Source of the DNA: Oliverpabstia intestinalis | GTDB lineage: Bacteria > Bacillota > Clostridia > Lachnospirales > Lachnospiraceae | Length of the DNA: 35,403 bases | Direction: 5' to 3' | Assembly (NCBI RefSeq): GCF_009696065.1 | Contig: NZ_VUMS01000026.1 | Location: forward strand, 1 to 35,403 | In this document: piece after piece, positions 15,921 to 23,673 of the stretch | Numbering within the stretch: the first letter of the stretch is position 1 | Layout of the letters: every line of letters starts with the position of its first letter | Translations under genes and position numbers: made by a program | Notes under the pieces: generated by a model | What the model was told of the DNA's origin: nothing | Database searches by the model: none | The model's input: only the letters and a program-made list of their open reading frames with translations

Positions 15921-16530
15921 ATACCGGACGGATCACCTGCTCCGACTCTTTATAGTTCTGCAGAAAATACCGCCGGCTCCCGGAAAGCCACTGCCCTATG
16001 GCTTCGATATCTTCCCGTTTGTGAAGCTCCTTCACGACTGTGGTGCGGAATTCATAGTCCACCACACCCGATTTCAGATATTCCACCATACGGGTGATGC
16101 TTTCCAGATCCGGATGGCGGATCCCGGCGGTCTCTGCATATTTTTCCTGACTGTTTTTGATATCCATCGCTACATAATCCACCAGCCCCGCGTCAACCAG
16201 TTCCCTCACCAGTGCCGGGCGGGTTCCGTTCGTATCCAATTTGACCGGATACCCCAGTTCTTTGATCTGTGCCAGCAGTCCGGTCAGTCCCGGATCCAGC
16301 GTCGGTTCCCCTCCGGTCACACAGACACCGTCCAGGATTCCTTTTCTCTTTCTGAGCACTTTCAGAACTTCCTCCGTCTCGATCAGCGGCTCACTCTCCG
16401 GTGCCAGCACCAGACCGGCATTGTGACAGAACGGACACCGGAAATTACAGGAACCGAGAAAAATGGTGGCTGCCAGCCGTCCCGGGTAATCCAGCAACGT
16501 CAGTTTGTTAAATCCGTGTATCTTCGCCAT
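15835..16530 (-). CDS. Anaerobic ribonucleotide reductase-activating protein, NrdG2 type
   Basis: A 231-residue radical SAM protein. The iron-sulfur cluster motif CNFRCPFC (CxxxCxxC, about 28-35) is near the N-terminus, followed by VTGGEPTLDPGL (GGE motif, about 72) and KLDTNGTRP (about 95). Such proteins use S-adenosylmethionine to make the glycyl radical on anaerobic ribonucleotide reductase or a related enzyme. No reductase gene is nearby, so the partner is unknown. It lies 8 bp behind the AlaX-like gene and is probably its operon partner. Its stop codon lies inside the end of the convergent DUF6128-like gene. Confidence 0.85.
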   Translation of the reverse strand: MAKIHGFNKLTLLDYPGRLAATIFLGSCNFRCPFCHNAGLVLAPESEPLIETEEVLKVLRKRKGILDGVCVTGGEPTLDPGLTGLLAQIKELGYPVKLDTNGTRPALVRELVDAGLVDYVAMDIKNSQEKYAETAGIRHPDLESITRMVEYLKSGVVDYEFRTTVVKELHKREDIEAIGQWLSGSRRYFLQNYKESEQVIRPVFTSYSREQLENFQQILRKTIPQVEIRGI

Positions 16531-16538
16531 ACGCTACC

Positions 16539-17687
16539 TTACGAAGCAAAAAATGTTTCGATTTCCTTTCTGGATGCCTGTACGGAACCCTGTACGAAAA
16601 ACGGTTTTCCGCCACCCCGTCCCTGTAATTTCCGGTTCATCTCTTTTACAAATTCACGAAGATCTCCGTCTTTTTCTCCGATGATATAACGATAGCCGTT
16701 TTCATCGTTGCCGTTGAACACCGCGCAGCGACCGCCACAGCTTTCCATCACATCAGAAGCCAGCTTTCTTACGCTGTCCGGTGACATATCTTCCTCAAAC
16801 AACAGCTGATCGCCGCATCCTGCTGTCTGCGCTGCGATCGTCTCGATTTTTTTCAGTTCCATTCCTACCATACGGAATTTTAACTGCTGATATTCTTTCT
16901 GTAATTTTTCCACTGTATCTGCAGTGTCATTCCATTTTGCGGACAGCAGCTGGGAGATCCTGCGGTTCTGTTCTTTTAACTGATCGGTATATTCCAGTGC
17001 CCGTCTGCCGCAGAGCATCTCGATACGCATACCACCTTTAAATTTCTGTGCGGATACCAGAGTGATCTGTCCGATCTCACCGGAAAAGTCTACATGAACA
17101 CCACAGCAGGCACAGATATCCATCCCCGGCCAGGTTACGATCCGCACATCACCGGTCAGTTCTTTCTTACTTCTGTAAGGCAGCGTTTTCAGTTCTTCCT
17201 CCGACGGATGAGTGATCTCAATCGGATGATTCTCCCATACATACTGATTTGCCTTCGCCTCGATCTCTTTCAGCACCTCTTCCGGCACTTCGCCGTCCAC
17301 ATCCAGCGTGATCGTCTCGCTTCCCATGTGAAATCCTACGTTGTTATAACCGTATTTTTCATGGATCAGTCCGCTGATCAGATGTTCGCCGGAGTGTTGC
17401 TGCATCAGGTCAAATCTGCGCTCCCAGTCGATCCTGCAGGTCACTTCTGTCCCCTCCTGGATCGCTTCCCGCGTCCGATGCCAGATTTCTCCGTCCTTTT
17501 CCTGTACATCCATAACTTCCACCCGGTTCATGGTTCCGATGTCACATGGCTGTCCGCCCCCTTCCGGATAAAATACGGTCTGATCCAGAAGGATCTCATA
17601 TCCTTTCTTCACCTCTCTGCACGCAAGCACTTTTGCCTGGCAGGTGGTCTGGTGAGAATCTTTATAAAATAAACGTTCTGTTCTCAT
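16539..17687 (-). CDS. Alanyl-tRNA editing protein (AlaX-like, with DHHA1 domain)
   Basis: A 382-residue protein counted from the ATG at 17687, which has AGAGGA 7 bases upstream. It resembles the editing half of alanyl-tRNA synthetase: FYPEGGGQPCDIGT (about 40-53), the zinc ligands in QQHSGEHLISG (HxxxH, about 97-101) and CACCGVHVDFSGEIG (CxxxH, about 195-199). A coiled coil follows (about 235-280) and a C-terminal DHHA1 domain ending in the Gly-rich GRGGGKPFFVQGS. There is no aminoacylation domain. Such proteins hydrolyse Ser or Gly wrongly attached to tRNA-Ala. It is upstream of the radical-SAM activase. Confidence 0.9.
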   Translation of the reverse strand: MRTERLFYKDSHQTTCQAKVLACREVKKGYEILLDQTVFYPEGGGQPCDIGTMNRVEVMDVQEKDGEIWHRTREAIQEGTEVTCRIDWERRFDLMQQHSGEHLISGLIHEKYGYNNVGFHMGSETITLDVDGEVPEEVLKEIEAKANQYVWENHPIEITHPSEEELKTLPYRSKKELTGDVRIVTWPGMDICACCGVHVDFSGEIGQITLVSAQKFKGGMRIEMLCGRRALEYTDQLKEQNRRISQLLSAKWNDTADTVEKLQKEYQQLKFRMVGMELKKIETIAAQTAGCGDQLLFEEDMSPDSVRKLASDVMESCGGRCAVFNGNDENGYRYIIGEKDGDLREFVKEMNRKLQGRGGGKPFFVQGSVQASRKEIETFFAS

Positions 17688-17720
17688 ATGTATGTCCTCT
17701 TTCTGTCTCTGTTCTGACAT

Positions 17721-17928
17721 GATAACTGCTGAGTATCTTTACAGTTACGCTGCACTTTCTCTCTGCACCATCATAGTACGAAATCGGGAAAGTTGCAAGA
17801 TTACTGTTCGTTTCACGATGCACAGAATTCTTGCTGATTGCACAAATTCGCGCGGTATGTCTCAGGTTTTCTGTGATCTTCGCTCACAATAATACCCCAC
17901 GGGATATGATCAGTGAGAAGTAACTGCA
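17721..17928. repeat. possible degenerate copy C of the TAACTG element family
   Basis: It begins with a box like that of copy A (TAACTGCTGAGTATC...ACAGTTAC). It contains GTATGTCTCAGGTTTT, close to GTATGTCTCGGGATTTT in copy A, and ends GATCAGTGAGAAGTAAC, close to the other end. The middle is unrelated. This is most of the 330-bp gap between the AlaX-like gene and the flavoprotein gene. Confidence 0.45.
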
Positions 17929-17959
17929 TTTCTATGTGACCATGTCACAGATGATTTCT

Positions 17960-17988
17960 TTGCTTTTTCCTCTGTTTTTGACTATACT
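17960..17988 (+). promoter_or_regulatory. promoter of the thioredoxin reductase-like gene
   Basis: TTGCTT (17960-17965) and TATACT (17983-17988) with a 17-bp spacer lie 30 bp before the start codon. Confidence 0.65.
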
Positions 17989-18017
17989 TACACTAAACAT
18001 ACAAGGAGGCGATCTTT

Positions 18018-18872
18018 ATGCAGGATGTAGTTATCATCGGCAGTGGACCGGCTGGGCTGTCCGCCGCTCTTTATATGCTCCGGGGTGGATTTTCCACTAC
18101 TGTCATCGGAAAAGACAACGGGGCTCTGGAAAAAGCAGAAAAAATCGAAAATTATTTTGGACTGGAGCGTCCCCTCTCCGGCCATGAACTGATTGAAAAT
18201 GGAAGAACACAGGTACAGCGTCTTGGCGGTACTCTTTTACAGGATGAGGTTGTGGGGATCAGCTGGAACGGAAACTATCTGATTTCTACCATCTCCACAC
18301 AGATCGAAGCCCGCGCCATTATTCTCACCACCGGTACTTCCAGAAAAACAGTGAAAATTAAGAATCTCGCGCAGCTCGAAGGACATGGTGTCAGCTACTG
18401 TGCTGTCTGTGATGCTTTTCTCTACCGCGGTGAGTCTGTCGCCGTCCTTGGAAATGGCGAGTACGCCCTTCATGAAGTCCGGGAACTTCTCCCGATCGTC
18501 GACTCCGTCACGCTTCTGACCAACGGGCTGGAACCTTCCGTTGACTTCCCACCGGAAGTTACGATCATTCAGACACCGGTTCTGGAACTGGTCGGCACAG
18601 ATGCACTGGAGGCTGTCTGTCTGGAAGACGGCACGCAGATTCACCCGGCATGCCTTTTCATGGCACTCGGCACTGCGAAGGGAAGCGATCTTGCACGGAA
18701 GCTTGGTATCCGGCTCGAAGATGAACGGATCATTGTCAATGAACAGATGGATACCGGACTCCCGGGCGTTTTTGCTGCAGGCGACTGTATCGGCGGGATC
18801 CTGCAGGTTTCCGTGGCAGTCGGTGAAGGAGCGAAGGCCGCGCTTTCCTGTATCAAATATCTGCGGTCTTAA
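18018..18872 (+). CDS. Thioredoxin reductase-like FAD protein
   Basis: A 284-residue flavoprotein with the FAD-binding GSGPAGLSAALYM (about 8-20), a redox pair CAVC (128-131, where classic TrxB has CATC) and the second FAD motif GVFAAGDCIGG near 250. The central nucleotide-binding domain has only GNGEYALHE in place of GGGDSAxEE, and the HRRxxxR motif that holds the NADPH 2'-phosphate is absent. It is also about 25 residues shorter than TrxB. It may therefore take electrons from ferredoxin, as clostridial ferredoxin-dependent flavin thioredoxin reductases do; this is inference. AAGGAGG precedes the ATG. It is monocistronic, with no thioredoxin gene beside it. Confidence 0.85.
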   Translation: MQDVVIIGSGPAGLSAALYMLRGGFSTTVIGKDNGALEKAEKIENYFGLERPLSGHELIENGRTQVQRLGGTLLQDEVVGISWNGNYLISTISTQIEARAIILTTGTSRKTVKIKNLAQLEGHGVSYCAVCDAFLYRGESVAVLGNGEYALHEVRELLPIVDSVTLLTNGLEPSVDFPPEVTIIQTPVLELVGTDALEAVCLEDGTQIHPACLFMALGTAKGSDLARKLGIRLEDERIIVNEQMDTGLPGVFAAGDCIGGILQVSVAVGEGAKAALSCIKYLRS

Positions 18873-18896
18873 ATTCTTATGTAACCATAACGAGAT

Positions 18897-18950
18897 AAAA
18901 TAAGCGACAGGATATCCATATTAAAAACCCGGTATCCTGCCGCTTATTTT
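18897..18950 (+). terminator. terminator of the thioredoxin reductase-like gene
   Basis: Arms AAAATAAGCGACAGGATA and TATCCTGCCGCTTATTTT (one mismatch) surround an 18-base loop, 25 bp behind the stop codon. Confidence 0.8.
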
Positions 18951-18991
18951 CTGGCAAACCACTATATTATTCTCAGCTTTTCCGAATATGC

Positions 18992-19034
18992 AAAAACTGC
19001 CGCATCCGAATCACTTCGGATAGCGGCAGTTCTT
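18992..19034 (-). terminator. pckA terminator
   Basis: On the minus strand a long stem (AACTGCCGC, TATCCGAAG, then the complement) ends in TTTTT. It lies 30 bp behind the pckA stop codon. Confidence 0.85.
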
Positions 19035-19063
19035 TTATCGTTTGAACACTTTATATTTTTTAA

Positions 19064-20668
19064 TTATTTCTGAGGACCAGCTGCTACCAGAGCTTTACCA
19101 GCTTCATTTCCTTCGTATTTAGCGAAGTTCTTGATGAATCTGTCAGCCAGGTCTTTCGCTTTCTCTTCCCACTGAGCTGCATCTGCGTAAGTATCGCGAG
19201 GATCCAGGATTCCGCTGTCTACGCCCGGCAGTTCTGTCGGAACTTCAAAGTTGAAGTACGGAATAGTCTTTGTAGGAGCTGTTTTGATATCTCCGCTCAG
19301 GATAGCATCGATGATACCACGGGTATCTTTGATGGAGATACGTTTTCCGGTACCATTCCAACCTGTGTTAACCAGGTATGCTTTTGCACCGCTCTTTTCC
19401 ATTTTCTTAACCAGCTCTTCTGCATATTTTGTAGGATGCAGTTCCAGGAATGCCTGGCCGAAGCAAGCGGAGAAAGTAGGAGTAGGTTCTGTAATTCCAC
19501 GTTCTGTACCAGCCAGTTTAGCTGTGAAACCAGACAGGAAGTAATACTGTGTCTGAGCTTCTGTCAGGATAGATACCGGAGGCAGTACGCCGAATGCATC
19601 TGCGGACAGGAAGATTACGTTCTTAGCTGCCGGAGCTGCGGAAATCGGGCGAACGATTTTTTCAATATGATCGATCGGGTAAGATACACGGGTGTTCTCT
19701 GTTACGCTCTTATCAGCGAAGTCGATTTTTCCGTTCTCATCCAGAGTAACGTTCTCTAACAGTGCGTTACGTTTGATTGCGTTGTAGATGTCCGGTTCAG
19801 ATTCAGCATCCAGGTTGATAACTTTTGCGTAGCATCCACCTTCGAAGTTGAATACGCCGTTGTCATCCCAGCCGTGCTCGTCATCACCGATCAGCAGACG
19901 TTTCGGGTCTGTAGACAGTGTAGTTTTACCTGTTCCGGACAGACCGAAGAAGATTGCTGTGTTTTCGCCGTTCATGTCTGTGTTTGCGGAGCAGTGCATG
20001 GAAGCGATGCCTTTCAGTGGCAGATAGTAGTTCATCATAGAGAACATACCTTTTTTCATTTCTCCGCCGTACCATGTATTTACGATAACCTGCTCACGGC
20101 TTGTGATGTTGAACATAACAGCTGTTTCAGAGTTCAGACCCAGCTCTTTGTAGTTTTCAACTTTTGCTTTGGAAGCGTTGTATACGATGAAATCCGGTTC
20201 GAAGTCTTTCAGTTCTTCTTCTGTAGGTTTGATGAACATGTTAGTTACGAAATGTGCCTGCCATGCTACTTCTACGATGAAACGGATAGCCATACGGGTG
20301 TCTTTGTTTGCACCACAGAATGCATCTACTACGAACAGTCTCTTGTTGGACAGTTCTTTCAGGGCCAGCTCTTTTACAGAGTTCCATGCTTCCTGTGTTG
20401 CAGGGTGGTTATCGTTCTTATATTCGTCAGAAGTCCACCAAACAGTATCTTTGGAGTTTTCGTCCATTACGATGAACTTGTCTTTAGGAGAACGTCCGGT
20501 GTAAACACCAGTCATAACGTTAACTGCTCCCAGTTCACTTTCCTGTCCTTTTTCAAAACCTTCCAGTGTAGATTTTGTTTCTTCTTCAAATAACATTTCA
20601 TAAGAAGGATTATAAACAACCTCTGTAGTTCCGGTAATGCCATACTTACTTAAATTAATTTCTGCCAT
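19064..20668 (-). CDS. pckA: Phosphoenolpyruvate carboxykinase (ATP)
   Basis: A 534-residue enzyme of normal length. It has [14 protein letters not shown] (about 55-68), the PEPCK-specific [14 protein letters not shown] (about 205-220), the kinase-1a P-loop [13 protein letters not shown] (about 243-255) and the metal-binding [35 protein letters not shown] follows near 353. It interconverts oxaloacetate plus ATP with PEP, CO2 and ADP; in fermenting anaerobes it often runs toward oxaloacetate. The gene is monocistronic, with its own promoter and strong terminator. Its codon use is strikingly uniform, consistent with high expression. Confidence 0.97.
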   Translation of the reverse strand: MAEINLSKYGITGTTEVVYNPSYEMLFEEETKSTLEGFEKGQESELGAVNVMTGVYTGRSPKDKFIVMDENSKDTVWWTSDEYKNDNHPATQEAWNSVKELALKELSNKRLFVVDAFCGANKDTRMAIRFIVEVAWQAHFVTNMFIKPTEEELKDFEPDFIVYNASKAKVENYKELGLNSETAVMFNITSREQVIVNTWYGGEMKKGMFSMMNYYLPLKGIASMHCSANTDMNGENTAIFFGLSGTGKTTLSTDPKRLLIGDDEHGWDDNGVFNFEGGCYAKVINLDAESEPDIYNAIKRNALLENVTLDENGKIDFADKSVTENTRVSYPIDHIEKIVRPISAAPAAKNVIFLSADAFGVLPPVSILTEAQTQYYFLSGFTAKLAGTERGITEPTPTFSACFGQAFLELHPTKYAEELVKKMEKSGAKAYLVNTGWNGTGKRISIKDTRGIIDAILSGDIKTAPTKTIPYFNFEVPTELPGVDSGILDPRDTYADAAQWEEKAKDLADRFIKNFAKYEGNEAGKALVAAGPQK

Positions 20669-20770
20669 TTTACATTAACCTCTTTCTTTCATAATATGAT
20701 AACCACCTGCGGATGCAGGTTTATGGTATCCCTCAAAGACAGCCGCCCATAGCAACTCTCTTTATCCCTA

Positions 20771-20798
20771 ATTATACATATTTGCGACACAAAATCAA
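20771..20798 (-). promoter_or_regulatory. pckA promoter
   Basis: TTGATT (20793-20798) and TATAAT (20771-20776) have a 16-bp spacer on the minus strand. The leader of about 95 nt holds a small hairpin AACCTGC-ATCC-GCAGGTGGTT (20701-20721) close to the ribosome site; whether it is regulatory is unknown. Confidence 0.65.
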
Positions 20799-20897
20799 TA
20801 AAAATTCTTTTAAATTTTTGAAAAGACTAGCTAAAAACTAGGATTTCCGGTTTTCTTTGATTTATCCCACGAATCTCAGTTTCTCTATGATAATATC

Positions 20898-20923
20898 AGA
20901 ACCGGAATCTCTTCCGGTCCTGA
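20898..20923. terminator. hairpin between pckA and the heptad-repeat gene
   Basis: Arms CAGAACCGGAA and TTCCGGTCCTG (one wobble) with a 4-base loop lie about 40 bp behind the heptad-repeat gene. No strong T-run follows on either strand, so termination is only possible. Confidence 0.4.
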
Positions 20924-20964
20924 CTTTATCTTTTGCAGATATTTTCCTCAACTTTTTGAAGCAA

Positions 20965-23661
20965 TTACTTGATTGCAGCCGTCTCGATAATGAATTTTAC
21001 GCTGCCATCTGTATCTTTCTCCCAGCCATCGAATACGGTGTAGTCTTTGTCAGCTTCTGTCACTGCATCCAGACGATCCATCAGTGCCGTCAGATCGTCT
21101 CCTGCCAGATCTGCAATCTTCTGGATTCCTTCTTCGTCAAATTCTTCCATACCGTCTGCCAGTTCTGTGGAGCCGTCTGCCAGTTTCGTAGTTCCGTCTT
21201 TCAGCTGAACGCCGCCATCTGCCAGTTTTTTGGTTCCAGACTTCAACTGTGTGGCACCGTCTGCCAGTTTCTGGATACCTGCACTTAACGTATTTCCACC
21301 GGACTGCAAAGCTTTGCCACCGACGATCAGGGCACTGCTTCCTGCTACCAGTTTGGCTGTTCCGTCTTTCAGGGTACTGTTGTTTGCGATCAGGGTGTCA
21401 GATCCTTTTTTCAGGGTTTCGGTTCCTTGAGTCAAGGATGCGGAGCCCTGTGCCAGCTGTGTGACACCGTCACTGAGGGCGGATGCACCGGATGCCAGGG
21501 TTGTCAGTCCGCTGTTCAGAGATTGGGTTCCGGCTGTCAGAGCTGCTGCTCCATTATTCATTGTATCATTTTCATCGACCAGCCCACTGCTTCCTTTATG
21601 CAATGTGTCCACAGCATCTGAAAGTTCACCTGCCATTGTCGCAAATCCATTAAGTTTTCCTACTGCAGTCCCAAATTCTCCAGCACCGGATGTCAACTTA
21701 CTACTTCCGTCCGAAAGGGTATTGGCACCGTCCTCCAGCTTTTCAATATTTCCCTGTGCTGCTGCCAGTTCGCTTTCTGCACCGGTAAGACCAGCATCTA
21801 CTGCTTCCAGCGTTTCCTTTGCTGTTGCAAGGTTTTTCTGTGTTTCTGCATTCACAGTCACTTTTACTTTACTGGTGTCAATTTCTGCAGCTGCGCTCTG
21901 TTCAATCGCATCATCAACATTGATATCCATATCTCCGCCAAGTTCTGCCAGAACCTGATTCTGTACTTCTTCCGATACATTTGCTGCTGCCAGTATAGCT
22001 TTTACATTAGATACTTTTTCACTCAATTTACTGTTTGCCTGCGAAGTTGCTGCTTGATTAGCTGCGGTTTTTGCAGAGTCTTTCACACTTTTAACTACTT
22101 CATCACTGGCTTCTTTCGCATCAATAGTTACATTCTTCTGCATATCAGCAGCTTCACTCTGTGCTGTTTCAACTGCTTTTTTTGCTGTTGTTACAGTATC
22201 TTTTATCGTTTTTACTTTACTTCCTATTATTCCGGCATTTTCGCTGACCTGATCGGCACCGTCTTTTACCAGTGTTGCTCCGTCCGTGATTGTTCCACAT
22301 GCTGCAGCCACATCACCTGCCCTGGTCGGTAAGGACGCTGCCATTCCGAGTGCTCCCTGCACTGATTCTTCCAGTTGTTCCAGTCCGGCATCCAGATCAT
22401 TTACATATTTTGTATACACAGCCAGTCCGGACTGGAGACTCGATGCGCCAGCTTCCAGCTGTTTTCCGCCTTTAGCCAGATCTGAAACACCTGAAAGCAA
22501 AGCTGCTTTCTTTTCATTCAGCTGACTGATTCCCGCATTCAGCTGTTTTGCTCCCGTATTTACCTGATCGATACCGGCATTTAACTGTGCTGCACCATCG
22601 GTATAAGATTTCACTCCACTTTGTAAACTTCCTGCACCGCTTCCCAGACTTTCCATACCTGCTACCAGTTTATCGATACCGGAGATCAGAGTTCCTTTGC
22701 TGTTGTTCATGGTATCAATACCATCTTTTAACTGTCCCGCGCCATCATCGGCACTGTTCAGACCATCCACAAGGGTATCTGCGGAACTGTCCAGTTCCTG
22801 GATGCCTTCCTGCAGTGCACGGCTTCCTTCTACCAGTGCGGTGGAAGATTCGGTCAGTTTATCAAGGCTGTCCTGCAAGTCATCCAGATCATCGATGTCA
22901 TCCAGGCCCAGTTCATTCAGTGTACCGGTAGTTGCCACGGTAGCGGTCAGCGCCAGGGAGAAATCTTCCACATCTGCAGTGATTTCCACATAATCCGGGC
23001 TTTCTTTGTCCTTGAAGGAATCCAGATCACCCAGTTTCAGGCTGTCATACAGTCCCGGAAAACCGATTCCCAGGACGATGTTATTATTTCCATCGGAGAT
23101 CACTTTACCGTTGGTTACTTCTACATTCGTAAAAGTATCAGTCGGAAGGATCATTCCGGTTGCCATCATAAAAGGTGTGTAAATTGTCTCTTTCTTTCCG
23201 TTGATCTTCGCATTCTGGGAAGAATTGTTGGTATAATCGATACGGATCTTTACTTTTCCGCTCTTTCCTGCCAGATCTGCAGCACTGATTTCCCTGCCGT
23301 CCAGAAAGTATGTCATTTTTACCGATACCGGAAGTTCTTTGCTGGTTTCTCCCTGATAATAGATGTCATTGCCGTCTGCGGCCCATACCAGTTTGCCATT
23401 GCTTCCCTGGGTATAGCTTTCCTCACCCTTTACATTGGTGATATCGTTCAGTTCGCTGTTGTCCTCGAGCGTGCTTTCTTTGTCTGTATTCTTCAGCCAG
23501 TTACTGACGATCACTTTTTCTACATTTCCATTCTGGTCGGCATTGACATAGACGGTCTGTTCTTTTTCCGGAGTCGCTGCGGCAACAGTCGTTACCGGAA
23601 CGGTTACTGCCAGCATTGCTGTCATACCTGTCATCATTGCCTGTACATATTTTCTCTTCAT
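20965..23661 (-). CDS. Secreted Leu-x-x-Gly heptad-repeat protein (YhgE/Pip-like)
   Basis: An 898-residue exported protein with a signal peptide (about 1-29, ending VTTVAAA). A beta-rich N-terminal region follows (30-260). Then comes a long stretch of seven-residue repeats of the form xxxLxxG (about 265-420 and 640-850; for example LADGATQLKSGTKKLADGG), separated by an Ala/Lys-rich coiled-coil region (about 430-640). It ends without a membrane helix. Such repeats occur in YhgE/Pip-type proteins and in proteins encoded beside MMPL transporters. It lies 12 bp behind the MMPL gene and is expected to work with it at the cell surface. The biochemical role is not known. Confidence 0.8.
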   Translation of the reverse strand: MKRKYVQAMMTGMTAMLAVTVPVTTVAAATPEKEQTVYVNADQNGNVEKVIVSNWLKNTDKESTLEDNSELNDITNVKGEESYTQGSNGKLVWAADGNDIYYQGETSKELPVSVKMTYFLDGREISAADLAGKSGKVKIRIDYTNNSSQNAKINGKKETIYTPFMMATGMILPTDTFTNVEVTNGKVISDGNNNIVLGIGFPGLYDSLKLGDLDSFKDKESPDYVEITADVEDFSLALTATVATTGTLNELGLDDIDDLDDLQDSLDKLTESSTALVEGSRALQEGIQELDSSADTLVDGLNSADDGAGQLKDGIDTMNNSKGTLISGIDKLVAGMESLGSGAGSLQSGVKSYTDGAAQLNAGIDQVNTGAKQLNAGISQLNEKKAALLSGVSDLAKGGKQLEAGASSLQSGLAVYTKYVNDLDAGLEQLEESVQGALGMAASLPTRAGDVAAACGTITDGATLVKDGADQVSENAGIIGSKVKTIKDTVTTAKKAVETAQSEAADMQKNVTIDAKEASDEVVKSVKDSAKTAANQAATSQANSKLSEKVSNVKAILAAANVSEEVQNQVLAELGGDMDINVDDAIEQSAAAEIDTSKVKVTVNAETQKNLATAKETLEAVDAGLTGAESELAAAQGNIEKLEDGANTLSDGSSKLTSGAGEFGTAVGKLNGFATMAGELSDAVDTLHKGSSGLVDENDTMNNGAAALTAGTQSLNSGLTTLASGASALSDGVTQLAQGSASLTQGTETLKKGSDTLIANNSTLKDGTAKLVAGSSALIVGGKALQSGGNTLSAGIQKLADGATQLKSGTKKLADGGVQLKDGTTKLADGSTELADGMEEFDEEGIQKIADLAGDDLTALMDRLDAVTEADKDYTVFDGWEKDTDGSVKFIIETAAIK

Positions 23662-23673
23662 AACGATCCCCTC

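Noticed and set aside
15499-16689. A 396-codon open frame on the plus strand
   Set aside because: It is antisense to the radical-SAM activase, overlaps the DUF6128-like gene, has no ribosome site, and its translation shows no domain and is rich in His, Arg, Ser and Phe as expected for a shadow.
20701-20721. Riboswitch in the pckA leader
   Set aside because: Only one small hairpin is present; the leader of about 95 nt is too short and shows no known aptamer motif.
21150-21700. Possible tandem DNA repeat in the heptad-repeat gene
   Set aside because: The repeat is in the protein (xxxLxxG); the DNA units are diverged and show no exact tandem array or CRISPR-like spacing.
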